Part shown: in pieces, positions 28,000 to 36,845 of the stretch
Layout of the letters: every line of letters begins with the position of its first letter
Position numbering within the stretch: position 1 is the stretch's first letter
Notes under the pieces: generated by a model
The model's database searches: none
What the model saw: the letters and a program-made list of their open reading frames with translations, nothing else
Told to the model about the DNA's origin: nothing
Translations under genes and position numbers: made by a program
DNA from: Corallococcus sp. EGB
Lineage (GTDB): Bacteria > Myxococcota > Myxococcia > Myxococcales > Myxococcaceae
Length of the DNA stretch: 64,000 nt
Reading direction: 5' to 3'
Assembly (NCBI RefSeq): GCF_019968905.1
Contig: NZ_CP079946.1
Span: 4,030,001 to 4,094,000 of the forward strand

Positions 28000-29001
28000 A
28001 TGACGACCCGACATCCCATGCCCGCCACCGCGCCACGGACACCGGCTCCGTCCCTGCCTCCCAGACCCTTCGCCTCCGCGCGCGATGGCCTCGTGCGCAG
28101 ACAGCCCCAGCGCTTCGCGGACATCCGGCCGCTGCGGCTGGAGGACTTCGTGTCCGGGACGCCGCGCCAGCGGGAGTCCTTCGCGCGGCGGCTCGTCACC
28201 TACCTGTCCGAGCGAGGCTTCTTCTACCTGGAGCGTCCCGCGGCCTTCCTGGAGCGCCACGCGCTGGCGGGGCTGTTCGAGCGCTACGAGGCGACCTTCC
28301 AGCACGCGCTGCTCGCGCATCCGTACCTGCACGCGCTCCTGCCCGCGGCCACGGTGTTCGAGACGGGCTACAACGCCACCTGGTTCCCGGAGTCGCCGGA
28401 GGTGCGCCAGCCCATCGAGGCCTTCATGGCCAAGCCCGCGATGTGGACGGGCTTCCGCCGCCGCGTGGTGCCGGAGCCGGTGCGGGAGCTCCTGGAGGCC
28501 TCCGAGGACGCGTACGACGCCTGCCACGCCGTGGGCATCGCGCTGCTGGAGGCGCTGGAGCGGGGCTACGGCCTGCGCGCCGGTGGGCTCACGCGGCTGT
28601 TCCGCCGCCGCACGGAAGGGGCGGTGCGGTTCGTGAAGTACCACGCGCCCAGCACCGCGCGGCGCAGGCGGGAGGTGGTGGCGCACGCGTCGGAGCCGCA
28701 CTCGGACAAGAGCTTCTTCACCTTCAACATGGGGGAGTCCCGCCCGGGGCTGGTGTGGCTGGATGGGGACACGCCGCGCCTGATGCCCAACGATGAAGGG
28801 CACTGGCTCATCACCTCCGGCCGGTTCTCGGAAGGGCTGACGCGCGAGCTGGACGCGCCGGTGCGCGCGTTCCGCCACACGGTGCACAACGCCGGCGAGC
28901 GCGTGGTCATCCTGGGCTTCGTCACGCCCGAGGGCGACCTGCACGACCTGCCGCTGGACGCGTGGCCCACGCCGCCGCTCGCGGGAGGCGCCCGTGGCTG
29001 A
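28000..29001 (+). CDS. 2-oxoglutarate/Fe(II)-type oxygenase (isopenicillin N synthase-like)
   Basis: 333 residues from ATG 28000 (ATG 28018 possible). N-terminal region RPLRLEDFVSGTPRQRESFA and GFFYLERP match the start of the isopenicillin N synthase-like family. The facial triad is visible: His234-x-Asp236 (EPHSDKSFF) and a distal His (293 or 296 in FRHTVHN), with Arg301 as probable 2-oxoglutarate anchor. Such enzymes hydroxylate, desaturate or cyclise small molecules. It is the first gene of a tight operon with a deacetylase, a glycosyltransferase and a methyltransferase, overlapping the next gene by eight bases. The substrate is unknown, probably a glycoconjugate or its precursor. Confidence 0.82.
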   Translation: MTTRHPMPATAPRTPAPSLPPRPFASARDGLVRRQPQRFADIRPLRLEDFVSGTPRQRESFARRLVTYLSERGFFYLERPAAFLERHALAGLFERYEATFQHALLAHPYLHALLPAATVFETGYNATWFPESPEVRQPIEAFMAKPAMWTGFRRRVVPEPVRELLEASEDAYDACHAVGIALLEALERGYGLRAGGLTRLFRRRTEGAVRFVKYHAPSTARRRREVVAHASEPHSDKSFFTFNMGESRPGLVWLDGDTPRLMPNDEGHWLITSGRFSEGLTRELDAPVRAFRHTVHNAGERVVILGFVTPEGDLHDLPLDAWPTPPLAGGARG

Positions 29002-29725
29002 GCGCGCGCGCGACCCGAAGCAAGAGGCAGCGGAGCACGTCTTCTTCTCCCCGCATCCGGACGACGTGGCGCTGTGCGCGTACGCGAGCCTGCTCGGAGT
29101 ACCCCGAGGCGTCGTGCCCACCCTCGTCACGGTCTTCTCGCAGAGCTGCTGGGAGTTCGCTCTGCCGGTGGACCCCTCGCGGGCGATGGCGGTGACGTCG
29201 CTGCGGATGGGCGAGGACCGGCGGTTCGCCCGGGCGCACGGCGCGGACCTGGTGCACCTGGGCTTCCGCGACACCAGCCTGCGTGCACCACCGGGGGGGC
29301 TTCCCGAGCCGGAGGAGGCCCGGGCCGCGCTGGCCTCGCGCGTGCGGCTGGCCCTGGAGGAGGTGCTCGTGAACGTCTCCCCGGACGCGGTCTGCTACGT
29401 GCCGCTGGGCATCTCCAGCCACGTGGACCACCTGATGGTGCGCGACGCGGTGCGGGCCCTGCGCGGCGGACGGAACGTCGTCTACTACGAGGACCTGCCG
29501 TACTCCGCGCACCACCCGGAGGACGAAATCGTCGACTACGCCTGGGCGCTCGGGCTGTCGCCCCGGTGCCTGGACATGACGGCGCTGTGGGCCGCGAAGG
29601 TGCGCGGGCTGTCCTTCTACGCCAGCCAGCTGGAGCCCCACACGCTGCCCGCGGTGGAGGCGCACGCGCGGCGGTTGGGCTCGGGCCGGGGGCTGTGCGA
29701 GCGCGTCTGGACGGTGGCGTCATGA
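28994..29725 (+). CDS. PIG-L family N-acetylglucosamine-type deacetylase
   Basis: 243 residues from GTG 28994. The motif SPHPDDVALC carries zinc ligands His21 and Asp24 and catalytic Asp23; the third ligand is in SSHVDHLMVR (His146). The family removes N-acetyl groups from sugar amines in GlcNAc-containing molecules such as mycothiol, bacillithiol or antibiotic precursors. It overlaps its neighbours on both sides (8 bases and ATGA), so translation is coupled. Co-location with a glycosyltransferase and a NodS-like methyltransferase suggests it frees an amine that is methylated later; this is inference. Confidence 0.9.
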   Translation: MAERARDPKQEAAEHVFFSPHPDDVALCAYASLLGVPRGVVPTLVTVFSQSCWEFALPVDPSRAMAVTSLRMGEDRRFARAHGADLVHLGFRDTSLRAPPGGLPEPEEARAALASRVRLALEEVLVNVSPDAVCYVPLGISSHVDHLMVRDAVRALRGGRNVVYYEDLPYSAHHPEDEIVDYAWALGLSPRCLDMTALWAAKVRGLSFYASQLEPHTLPAVEAHARRLGSGRGLCERVWTVAS

Positions 29726-31635
29726 GCACGCGGGAACCCTGGGCGGAGGGGGACATGCTGGTGCACCTCTCCTATGAAGCCACCCGCACGCTGGGCGGCA
29801 TGGGCGTGGTGCTGGAGCACCTGGTGTCCGCGCCCGAGTACCGGCAGGCCTTCCCTCGCACGCTGCTGGTGAGCCCCACGGTGCGGCCGTGCGGCCTGGG
29901 CACCTACGCGCCGGAGGAGTCGCTGGCGCGCGACCTGGAGGCGCACGGCGAGGTGTTCTACAGCGGCCTGCGCCGGGACAACCCGGAGCGGTGGACGCGC
30001 GTCTTCCAGCCGGTGGAGGAGCAGCACGACGTGTCGTTCATCTACGGGCGGCGCGACGCGCCGGGCGGCCCCGTGGAGGTGCTGCTCGTGGACCTCACGG
30101 ACGTGCTCCGGGGCTACCGGGTGCGCCTGGGCACGCTGCCGAAGTTCCTGGCGCGGCTGCACACGCTGCTCGGCGTGGACCTCCCGTTCGACTGCCGGGG
30201 TCCGCGTCCGGCGGCGTGGCGGGGGCTGTCGCGCATGTGGCGCAAGCGCTTCGGTACGCGGCTGGGCGCGGCGCCCTGGGTCAACCGCCTGTTCCGCAAG
30301 GCCGTGCGGCATGGCCTGCTGGACGCGCCCGCGCTGGACCATGACGCGATGCTGGCCATCGTGCTCGCGGAGCCCGTCTTCGACGCGCTGGAGCGGCTGC
30401 GTCCGAAGGATGGCGCGGGGACGGTCATCCTGGCGCAGGAGCACCTGTCGCTGCCGCTCGCGTACAAGGCGCTGCTGGACGGGCGCGCCTGGTGCCGCAC
30501 CGTGTACTACGCGGGCGAGGTGCGCACGCCCCGGGTGCTCGTGGAGTACGGCCAGGGAGGGCAGGGCCCGTCCGACGCGCGCTTCTACAACATCCAGCGC
30601 CTGGCGATGGAGCAGGGGAAGACGCTGGACGAGGTGTATCCGGTGGGCACCTGGCCCAGCTTCCAGATCCTGCGCAACGGCCACCTGTGCGACCGCGTGG
30701 GCGCGGTGAGCGCGTCCGTGGCGGACGAGCTGCGCTTCCTGGACACGCGCTATTCGCTCCAGCCGGTGACGGTGGTGCCCCACGGGCACCGGCCCATCGA
30801 GACGGGCTGGGACGCGAAGGAGGCCTCGCGGGCGAAGGTGCTGGCCCATGCGCGCAGGCAGTGGGGGAGGGACTTCCGCCTGCTGCTCACGCACATCGCG
30901 AGGGACGAGGTCTGCAAGGGACTCTGGCGCGACGTGGACGTGTGCGAGCACCTGGCCACGCGGCTGCCCCCGGAGCGCAAGCCCGCGCTGCTGGTGATGG
31001 TGACGGAGTGGAACGACGCGGAGCCGTCCGACAACCTGCGCGCCCTGAGGACGCGGGTGGACGCGTTCAACGCGAAGGACACGGGCCTGCACATCGCGCT
31101 GGTGAACCAGCCCACGTGGCCCGAGGGATTGGACTTCACGCGGGATGACCTCCACCGCGCCACGGACGTGTCCCTGGGCCAGTCGCTGTATGAGTCGTAC
31201 GGCCTGGCGCAGCTGGAGGCCCTGGGCTGCGGCGCCATCTGCGTCATCTCCGGAGTGAGCGGCGCCCGGCGCGCCCTGAAGGCGCTGTGCGAGCGCCAGG
31301 GGCTGTCGGAGGCGGCGCATCCGAACCTGGTGGTGTCGGATCCGGTGGCGGATGCCCGGGCGGCGCGCCTGGCGCACTCGGTGGAGACGTGGAAGGCGCT
31401 GCCCGCGAGCGTGCTGCGGGAAGAGGAGCTGCGCACCGCGGAGCGCGTGGCGGAGGAGGTGGTGCGCCGCCTCCCGCGCGACGCGCACGAGGGCCGCCTC
31501 CTGCTGGCGACGGGCTGGGCGCTGTCCGAGCGGCTGCGCTGGGAGCCGCTCATCCGCGAACAGCTGCTGCCGCTGCTGCGCTTCCCGAAGCAGGAGGCGC
31601 AGGACGTGTCCGACTGGAGCGCGGCCCTCGGCTGA
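29722..31635 (+). CDS. GT-B glycosyltransferase (group 1/GT4-like)
   Basis: 637 residues. The opening VHLSYEATRTLGGMGVVLEH is like the N-terminal acceptor/donor loop of glycogen-synthase-type GT-B enzymes. The C-terminal half has the GT4 signature E-x7-E (ESYGLAQLEALGCG) and the preceding phosphate-binding area DVSLGQSLY. At 637 residues it is longer than a simple GT4, with an insertion of about 200 residues between the two Rossmann domains. ATG overlaps the deacetylase stop (ATGA). Substrate sugar and acceptor are unknown. Confidence 0.88.
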   Translation: MSTREPWAEGDMLVHLSYEATRTLGGMGVVLEHLVSAPEYRQAFPRTLLVSPTVRPCGLGTYAPEESLARDLEAHGEVFYSGLRRDNPERWTRVFQPVEEQHDVSFIYGRRDAPGGPVEVLLVDLTDVLRGYRVRLGTLPKFLARLHTLLGVDLPFDCRGPRPAAWRGLSRMWRKRFGTRLGAAPWVNRLFRKAVRHGLLDAPALDHDAMLAIVLAEPVFDALERLRPKDGAGTVILAQEHLSLPLAYKALLDGRAWCRTVYYAGEVRTPRVLVEYGQGGQGPSDARFYNIQRLAMEQGKTLDEVYPVGTWPSFQILRNGHLCDRVGAVSASVADELRFLDTRYSLQPVTVVPHGHRPIETGWDAKEASRAKVLAHARRQWGRDFRLLLTHIARDEVCKGLWRDVDVCEHLATRLPPERKPALLVMVTEWNDAEPSDNLRALRTRVDAFNAKDTGLHIALVNQPTWPEGLDFTRDDLHRATDVSLGQSLYESYGLAQLEALGCGAICVISGVSGARRALKALCERQGLSEAAHPNLVVSDPVADARAARLAHSVETWKALPASVLREEELRTAERVAEEVVRRLPRDAHEGRLLLATGWALSERLRWEPLIREQLLPLLRFPKQEAQDVSDWSAALG

Positions 31636-31677
31636 GCCGCCCCTGACGGAGTCCCTTTCCAAGTGGGAGTGCGAAGC

Positions 31678-32781
31678 ATGGCTGAGATGGAGAAGGCCCC
31701 GGCGCTCATCGTCGTGGCCCACCCGGAGGACGTCGTGCGCCTGTTCAGCACGGTGGCGCCGGGGGCGGACGTGGCGGTGGTGATGGAGCACGGGAGCACG
31801 GGCCGGGAGCTGGAGGCCGTGGGCCGGGCCCTGGGCGCGAGGAGCACGCACCTCCTGCTGTGCCCCTCGGAGGTGGGGCCGTGGTGCCGCGAGCAACGCG
31901 CCCGGAGCGACGTCCGCGTCTACACGCACAGCCCCCAGGAGGACGCGCCGCTGCACCGCGAGGTGGCGCTGCTCGCCAGCCGCGCCTTCGACCGGCTGTG
32001 GGTGCCCGCCACGGGGGCGCGGCCCACCGTCTGCACGGTGCTGGATGACGCGGCCTTCCAGCGCAAGCTGGGCCTGCTCAATTCGCTCTACCGGGAGCGT
32101 CCGGATGGAGCCGCTTCCGGCGCATGCACGGACCCCGTGCGCGACGGGCCCGGCATCGAGGCCTTCACCGAAGTCCGGGCCGGGGACATGGTGCGCGCCC
32201 TGTCCCTCACGAAGCCGGAGGTCTTCGCGGAGCTCGCGGACCCGTGGGGCTTCGCCCATTCCACCTACGAGGTCGAGCGCTTCGCCCTCACGGAGGAGGT
32301 CCTCGCGACGCTGCGCCACGCGGGCCCGCCCCGGCGCGTGGTGGACGTGGGCGCCTGCGAGGGGATGATGACCGGCCACCTGCTGTCACTCTTCCCGGAC
32401 GCGAACGTCCAGGCCGTGGAGTCGGAGCCCCGCTTCGTCGCGCGCCTGAGGGAGCGGCTGGGGCGCCACGCGCGCGTGCGCATCGTGCAGGCCCGCGCGG
32501 AGGACGTGGCGCTGGAGGCGGACCTGGTGCTGCTCGCGGAGGTGCTCTACTACCTCTCCGACGACGCCTGCCGCGACCTCCTGGACCGGCTGCGCGCGTC
32601 CCACGTGCTCACGTCCTACGGCGGAGGCTTCGGCGCCCGGGTGCACGCCGCGCTCGCCGGGCGAGGCTGGAGGTGCGTCCAGGCCGCGGCGCTTCCGGGC
32701 CGCATCGAGCCCGTGGACGGCGCTTCGAGCCCGCTGCTCGTGCGCCGCGCGGGCACTGAAATCCGGCTCTGGGAACAGTGA
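31678..32781 (+). CDS. Fusion of PIG-L-like domain and NodS-like SAM methyltransferase
   Basis: 367 residues from ATG 31678 (GGGAG eight bases upstream). Residues 1-160 resemble a PIG-L deacetylase, but the motif reads VVAHPEDVV: His15 and Asp18 remain and the catalytic Asp is Glu17. The later His-rich motif is reduced to a single His93. Residues 185-365 are a class I methyltransferase of NodS type: DPWGFAHSTYEVERF, SAM loop VVDVGACEGMMTG, and LLAEVLYYLSDD. NodS methylates a sugar amine exposed by deacetylation in Nod-factor synthesis. Last gene of the four-gene run, 42 bases after the glycosyltransferase. Confidence 0.87.
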   Translation: MAEMEKAPALIVVAHPEDVVRLFSTVAPGADVAVVMEHGSTGRELEAVGRALGARSTHLLLCPSEVGPWCREQRARSDVRVYTHSPQEDAPLHREVALLASRAFDRLWVPATGARPTVCTVLDDAAFQRKLGLLNSLYRERPDGAASGACTDPVRDGPGIEAFTEVRAGDMVRALSLTKPEVFAELADPWGFAHSTYEVERFALTEEVLATLRHAGPPRRVVDVGACEGMMTGHLLSLFPDANVQAVESEPRFVARLRERLGRHARVRIVQARAEDVALEADLVLLAEVLYYLSDDACRDLLDRLRASHVLTSYGGGFGARVHAALAGRGWRCVQAAALPGRIEPVDGASSPLLVRRAGTEIRLWEQ

Positions 32782-33001
32782 ACACAAGAATTCACGGGTG
32801 AGACTCCGGGGTCTCCCGCGGGAGGGGGCTCGGTTCTCGCGGAACGCTCTGGCGTCTGGAGTTGACGCTTATCCGTGTCTGAGAAGAGTGTATTGCCAAT
32901 CCCGCGCGAACTCTCCAGCATGGCCATGCCCGCAGCCCCCGTTGCCGGGCATGGCCCCGAGGATGCCCCGGCCCGGGCATCCCCGTGCGGAGAGCTCCGC
33001 G

Positions 33002-34501
33002 ATGAGAATCCACCTGTCCGAAGCCGACGTGTCCACGCGGTCGCGCCAGCTCTATGAAGCGCAATGTCTGTCTTTGGCGCGGCGCACGGACCGGACCTTC
33101 GTCGCCCTGGTGGTGTTGCAGTGGCTCGCGGGCATCGCGGCGGCGGTGTTCGTGTCGCCGCGCGTCTGGGCGGGCCTGGAGAGCGCGGTCCGGTTCCATG
33201 TGGAGGCGGCGGTGGGGCTGGGGCTGCTCTTCAGCGCGCCGCCGGTGGTGCTCGCGCTGACGCGTCCCGGTCGCGCGTCCACCCGGCACGTCATCGCGGT
33301 GGGGCAGGCGCTGATGTCCGGGCTGCTCGTCCACCTCATGGGCGGCCGCATCGAGACGCACTTCCACATCTTCGGCTCGCTGGCGCTGTTCTCCTTCTAC
33401 CGGGATTGGAAGGTCCTGCTCACCTTCAGCGGCGTGGTGGTGGCGGACCTCGTCCTGCGCGGCTCGCTCTGGCCGGAGTCCATCTTCGGCGTCCACGCGC
33501 ATGAAGCCTGGCGGTGGCTGGAGCACACGGCGTGGGTGGCCTTCGAGGACCTCTTCCTCATCGTCGCCTGCGTGCAGGGCCAGCGCGCCCTGGAGACGAT
33601 GGCCCGGCGCGAGGCGCAGCTGGAGCTGTCCCGGGCCGCGGTCGAGGAGCAGGTCGTCCAGCCGCTCATGGGCACCGCGAGCGCACTGCGCAGTTCGGTG
33701 ACGACGCTGATGGAGTCCACCCGCGAGCAGCGCCAGGAGCTCACCCGGCAGGCCCGCGCGCTGGAGGAGACGCGGGTGACGGCGGAGGAGATCCGCCAGA
33801 CGTCGCTGGCGGCCTCCGCGCAGGCGGCCCGGGTGCTGGGCGCCACGCAGGAGGCCGGGAACGTGGGCGAGGCGGTGGAGGAGGCCATCGGCCGCAGCGT
33901 GGAGGGGCTGGCGGACGTGCGCGCGCAGTCGGTGGACCTCACCGAGCGCATCCAGGCGCTGGCCACGCACACGGAGCGGATCGCCGGCATCACCCGGACG
34001 GTGCAGGACCTGGCGGACCAGTCCAACGTGCTCGCCATCAACGCGGCCATCGAGGCGGCGAGGGCCGGGGACGTGGGCAAGGGCTTCGCGGTGGTGGCAC
34101 GGGAGATGCGAGGCCTGGCGTCCCAGTCCGTGACGGCCACGCAACAGGTGCGCGCGGTGCTGGATGACACGCGTTCGCGAATCCAGGGGGTGGTGGAACT
34201 CACCCGCCAGGGTGGCGAGCGCATGGGCCGGGGCATCGAGACCATCCGGGCCTCCGGCGAACGGCTGGGCATGCTGTCCGGCCTGGTGAAGGGCAACGCG
34301 GATGCCGTGCGGCAGATTTCGGCGTCGGTGAGCCAGCAGTCCGCGGGCGTGTCGCAAATCTTCAACGCCGTGTCGGACCTGAACGCGGTGATGCAGGCCT
34401 CGGTGGCCCGCGTGGAGGCCACCCACGCCGCGGCGGACCGCCTCCAGCAGGTCACCGACCAGGTCCACGCGGTCATCGCGCTCTATCAAGAGAGGACCTG
34501 A
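33002..34501 (+). CDS. Methyl-accepting chemotaxis-type protein with polytopic sensor
   Basis: 499 residues. The first 195 residues hold about six membrane helices and the sequence ETHFHIFGSLALFSFYRDWK, a conserved His-rich segment that I recall from other bacterial sensor proteins. No HAMP domain is seen. Residues about 200-499 are a long coiled coil with the MCP hairpin tip DLADQSNVLAINAAIEAARA and GFAVVAREMRGLASQS, the site that contacts CheA/CheW. ATG 33002 has GGAGAG seven bases upstream; the longer upstream frame lacks coding character. It stands alone without che genes, so which chemosensory system it feeds is unknown. Confidence 0.92.
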   Translation: MRIHLSEADVSTRSRQLYEAQCLSLARRTDRTFVALVVLQWLAGIAAAVFVSPRVWAGLESAVRFHVEAAVGLGLLFSAPPVVLALTRPGRASTRHVIAVGQALMSGLLVHLMGGRIETHFHIFGSLALFSFYRDWKVLLTFSGVVVADLVLRGSLWPESIFGVHAHEAWRWLEHTAWVAFEDLFLIVACVQGQRALETMARREAQLELSRAAVEEQVVQPLMGTASALRSSVTTLMESTREQRQELTRQARALEETRVTAEEIRQTSLAASAQAARVLGATQEAGNVGEAVEEAIGRSVEGLADVRAQSVDLTERIQALATHTERIAGITRTVQDLADQSNVLAINAAIEAARAGDVGKGFAVVAREMRGLASQSVTATQQVRAVLDDTRSRIQGVVELTRQGGERMGRGIETIRASGERLGMLSGLVKGNADAVRQISASVSQQSAGVSQIFNAVSDLNAVMQASVARVEATHAAADRLQQVTDQVHAVIALYQERT

Positions 34502-34534
34502 ACGGTCGCCGACACGCGGCCTGTCTTGGAGTAC

Positions 34535-35755
34535 ATGGACGCCATGAACTCCAGACTCCGTCGTTTTCTTTCGTTTTCCTCGGTTCCCCTCTTCTTGAGC
34601 TGCGGCGCGGCCGCGGTGTCGGATACACCCGCGGACGCGCTGTCCGCGCGGGCGCAGGAGCTGGCCTCGGGCACGCCCGCGGGCAACGGGGTGGTGTTGT
34701 TCCTCAACGAGTGGGCCACGACCTTCGCCGTGCTGGACACGCAGGTGCCGCTCAACTCGCAGGCGGCGCAGAGCATCATCAACTTCCGCTACGGGCCGGA
34801 TGGCATCGCGCACACGGCGGATGACCGGCGCTTCGTCTCCATCGAGCAGGTGGCCGCGCTGCAGAACGTGGGACCGGCGGCGCTGACGGCGCTGGAGACG
34901 TACGCCCGGGGCACGGGCCGGGTGGACCTGCCGGTGGACGGCTGGGTGGGCACGTTCCAGGGCGTGTCCTTCAACGTGGCGGAGGCCCGCCGCGTGCTGG
35001 CGGTGGTGAACACGCAGTCGCTGGCGGCGCTGCAGACCACGTACAACGTGCCGGCGGTGGCGGCGGACGCGATGGTGGCGGCGCGGCCGTTCTACGACAT
35101 CCTCAAGCTGGGCCGGCTGCCGTCCGTGGACGCGGCGGCGCTGCAGAACCTCAAGGCGGCCACGCAGGAGGGCGCGGAGGGCGACCCGTGCACGGGCGCG
35201 GCGACGTGCGGGACGGGGCTGCACTGCGAGGGCATCCCGTATGACGGCTCCAGCCCCTACGGCCGCTGTGTGACGACGGCGAGCATCCCGGGCGACGGCG
35301 CGTCGTGCTCGCGCTTCGTGCCGTGTGAGGAGGGGCTCGCGTGCCACGGGCTGGACTCGGGCGCGACGGAGGGCTGGTGCCGGCCGGCGTGGATGTCGGG
35401 CGAGTTCACGGCGTTCGCGGACCTGGCGTTGCCGGGGAACACGACGCCGCGGACGTCGACGCAGCCGGTGGTGGGCCTGGCGACGGTGCCGGAGGACATC
35501 ACGGTGGAGCTGGACCTGGCGCACAACAACCCGTCCAAGCTGGTGCTCACGCTGGAGGATCCGGGCGGTGAGACGGCGCTCCTGTGGGACGGCCCCAACG
35601 AGGGCACGCCGCCCAAGCGCATCCCGGTGACGCGAGGCATTCCGCGCGACGGCTCCGTCAACGGCCTGTGGAAGCTGCACGTCGTCAACCCGTCGGGCAC
35701 GGGCAACGGCAAGCTGCGCGAGTGGAAGCTGAAGCTCACCAGCCGCTGGGACTGA
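34535..35755 (+). CDS. Secreted lipoprotein with P-domain-like C-terminus
   Basis: About 406 residues. Lipobox LFLSCG near residue 24. Residues about 45-215 are helical, with the phrase IEQVAALQNVGPAALTALE, which looks like helix-hairpin-helix. Residues 220-285 are Cys-rich (CTGAATCGTGLHCEG). The last 120 residues resemble a proprotein-convertase P-domain (ITVELDLAHNNPSKLVLTLE, PRDGSVNGLWKLHV). ATG 34544 is an alternative start. Function unknown; P-domains usually accompany secreted proteases, but no protease domain is present. Confidence 0.8.
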   Translation: MDAMNSRLRRFLSFSSVPLFLSCGAAAVSDTPADALSARAQELASGTPAGNGVVLFLNEWATTFAVLDTQVPLNSQAAQSIINFRYGPDGIAHTADDRRFVSIEQVAALQNVGPAALTALETYARGTGRVDLPVDGWVGTFQGVSFNVAEARRVLAVVNTQSLAALQTTYNVPAVAADAMVAARPFYDILKLGRLPSVDAAALQNLKAATQEGAEGDPCTGAATCGTGLHCEGIPYDGSSPYGRCVTTASIPGDGASCSRFVPCEEGLACHGLDSGATEGWCRPAWMSGEFTAFADLALPGNTTPRTSTQPVVGLATVPEDITVELDLAHNNPSKLVLTLEDPGGETALLWDGPNEGTPPKRIPVTRGIPRDGSVNGLWKLHVVNPSGTGNGKLREWKLKLTSRWD

Positions 35756-35791
35756 TGCGCCCATCCTTCGAGTCCATCGAAGAATGATTTG

Positions 35792-35820
35792 ACGCCCGCG
35801 GGGCTTGTCCTCGCGGGCGT
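35792..35820 (+). terminator. Hairpin after the P-domain lipoprotein
   Basis: Perfect 9-bp stem ACGCCCGCG / CGCGGGCGT with an 11-base loop, 37 bases after the stop codon. There is no T-run, which is common for hairpins in such GC-rich genomes. Confidence 0.55.
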
Positions 35821-35856
35821 TCGGAGGGACACAGGACGCCACCGGAGGTCTTCCCG

Positions 35857-36288
35857 ATGACCGTGCCCTCGCAGCCCGCGGACAACGCCGGCCTCGCGTA
35901 CGCCCTGGCCCGGGTGGGCCTGGGGCTCAACATCGCCCTTCACGGCCTCGTCCGCCTGCCGCAGCTCACGGCGTTCGCGGCGGGCATGCGCGACTCCTTC
36001 GACAAGAGCCCGCTGCCGCCCGCGTGGGTGTACGCGGTGAGCCTGGCCATCCCGGTGGCGGAGGCGGTGATTGGCCTGTTGTTGTTTCTGGGCGTGGAGG
36101 TGCGGCGCGTGCTCGTCGCGGGGGCGCTGCTGATGCTGCTGCTCATTGGCGGCGCCTGCTCCGCGCAGAACTGGAACGCGGCGAGCATCCAGATGACCTA
36201 CCTGGGCTTCTACGTCGTCCTCCTCGCCACCGCCCATCACGACTCCCGCTCCGTGGATGCGTGGCGGCGGGCCCGTCGCGCGGGGTAG
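35857..36288 (+). CDS. DoxX-like integral membrane protein
   Basis: 143 residues with four predicted membrane helices (about 12-32, 57-78, 83-103, 110-128). The opening ARVGLGLNIALHGLVRLPQL is DoxX-like. DoxX-family proteins are small membrane proteins associated with redox or quinone functions, but the exact activity is unknown. GGAGG lies eight bases before the ATG. No operon partner is evident; the next gene begins 39 bases later. Confidence 0.8.
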   Translation: MTVPSQPADNAGLAYALARVGLGLNIALHGLVRLPQLTAFAAGMRDSFDKSPLPPAWVYAVSLAIPVAEAVIGLLLFLGVEVRRVLVAGALLMLLLIGGACSAQNWNAASIQMTYLGFYVVLLATAHHDSRSVDAWRRARRAG

Positions 36289-36327
36289 GTGTGCTATCAC
36301 TGGGAGTCTCTTCAGCCGGGAGTCTCC

Positions 36328-36816
36328 GTGAAAGCACGTCTGTGGATGGTGTTCGCGTCGTTGTCGTTGGGCTTGCTTGCCGCCTGCGGCAACGTGGATG
36401 AAGCATCATTGACGCAGTCGGAGTCCGAGCTCGGCGCCGAATGTCCCTGTGGGGGCGTGGGCCCGTCGAACTGTCTGCCGTGTGCCTTCATCTGCGGCGA
36501 CGGCGTCTGTGACTTCCGCCACGGAGAGTCCAGCGACAACTGCGCCGAGGACTGCCCTCCGCTTGCCTCCTGCGGCGACGGCTGGTGCAACAACGGCGAG
36601 ACGTCCAGCACGTGTCCCCAGGACTGCGGCCCGGTCATCTGGTGCGGCGACGGTAGCTGCAACGGCGCGGAGACGTCCGCGACCTGCCCGCAGGACTGCA
36701 ATGGCCCGTCCTGCGGTGACGGCCTGTGTGACTTCAGCGAGATGAACTGGTGCACGGCGGACTGCCCTCCGCCCTGCACCGGACCGAACTGCCCGCAGCA
36801 GCCGCAGAACCTGTAG
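36328..36816 (+). CDS. Cys-rich repeat lipoprotein
   Basis: 162 residues from GTG 36328, with GGGAG five bases upstream. Lipobox GLLAAC near residue 16. After a short acidic region there are four tandem units of about 23 residues with the pattern CGDGxCxxGExSxxCxxDC (for example CGDGWCNNGETSSTCPQDC), giving many potential disulfides. Such repeats occur in secreted proteins of myxobacteria. The chain ends in a Pro/Gln tail. No known function; probably a rigid surface or extracellular module. Confidence 0.8.
   Translation: MKARLWMVFASLSLGLLAACGNVDEASLTQSESELGAECPCGGVGPSNCLPCAFICGDGVCDFRHGESSDNCAEDCPPLASCGDGWCNNGETSSTCPQDCGPVIWCGDGSCNGAETSATCPQDCNGPSCGDGLCDFSEMNWCTADCPPPCTGPNCPQQPQNL
36493..36765 (+). 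repeat. Four tandem Cys-rich coding repeats
   Basis: Four units of roughly 66-72 bases, each encoding CGDGxC followed by two more Cys and ending DC. The fourth unit is shortened (CGDGLCDFSEMNWCTADC). Confidence 0.75.
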
Positions 36817-36845
36817 CAGGGGTGGATGTGCTGGCGGCGGGGCCT

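Noticed and set aside
32862-32894. TTGACG resembling a -35 box before the chemoreceptor gene
   Set aside because: No -10 at 16-18 bases; the nearest TGTATT is 21 bases away, so the promoter call is not supported.
32792-35842. 1016-codon minus-strand frame over chemoreceptor and P-domain genes
   Set aside because: Arg/His-rich antisense frame without domains; plus-strand genes carry clear motifs.
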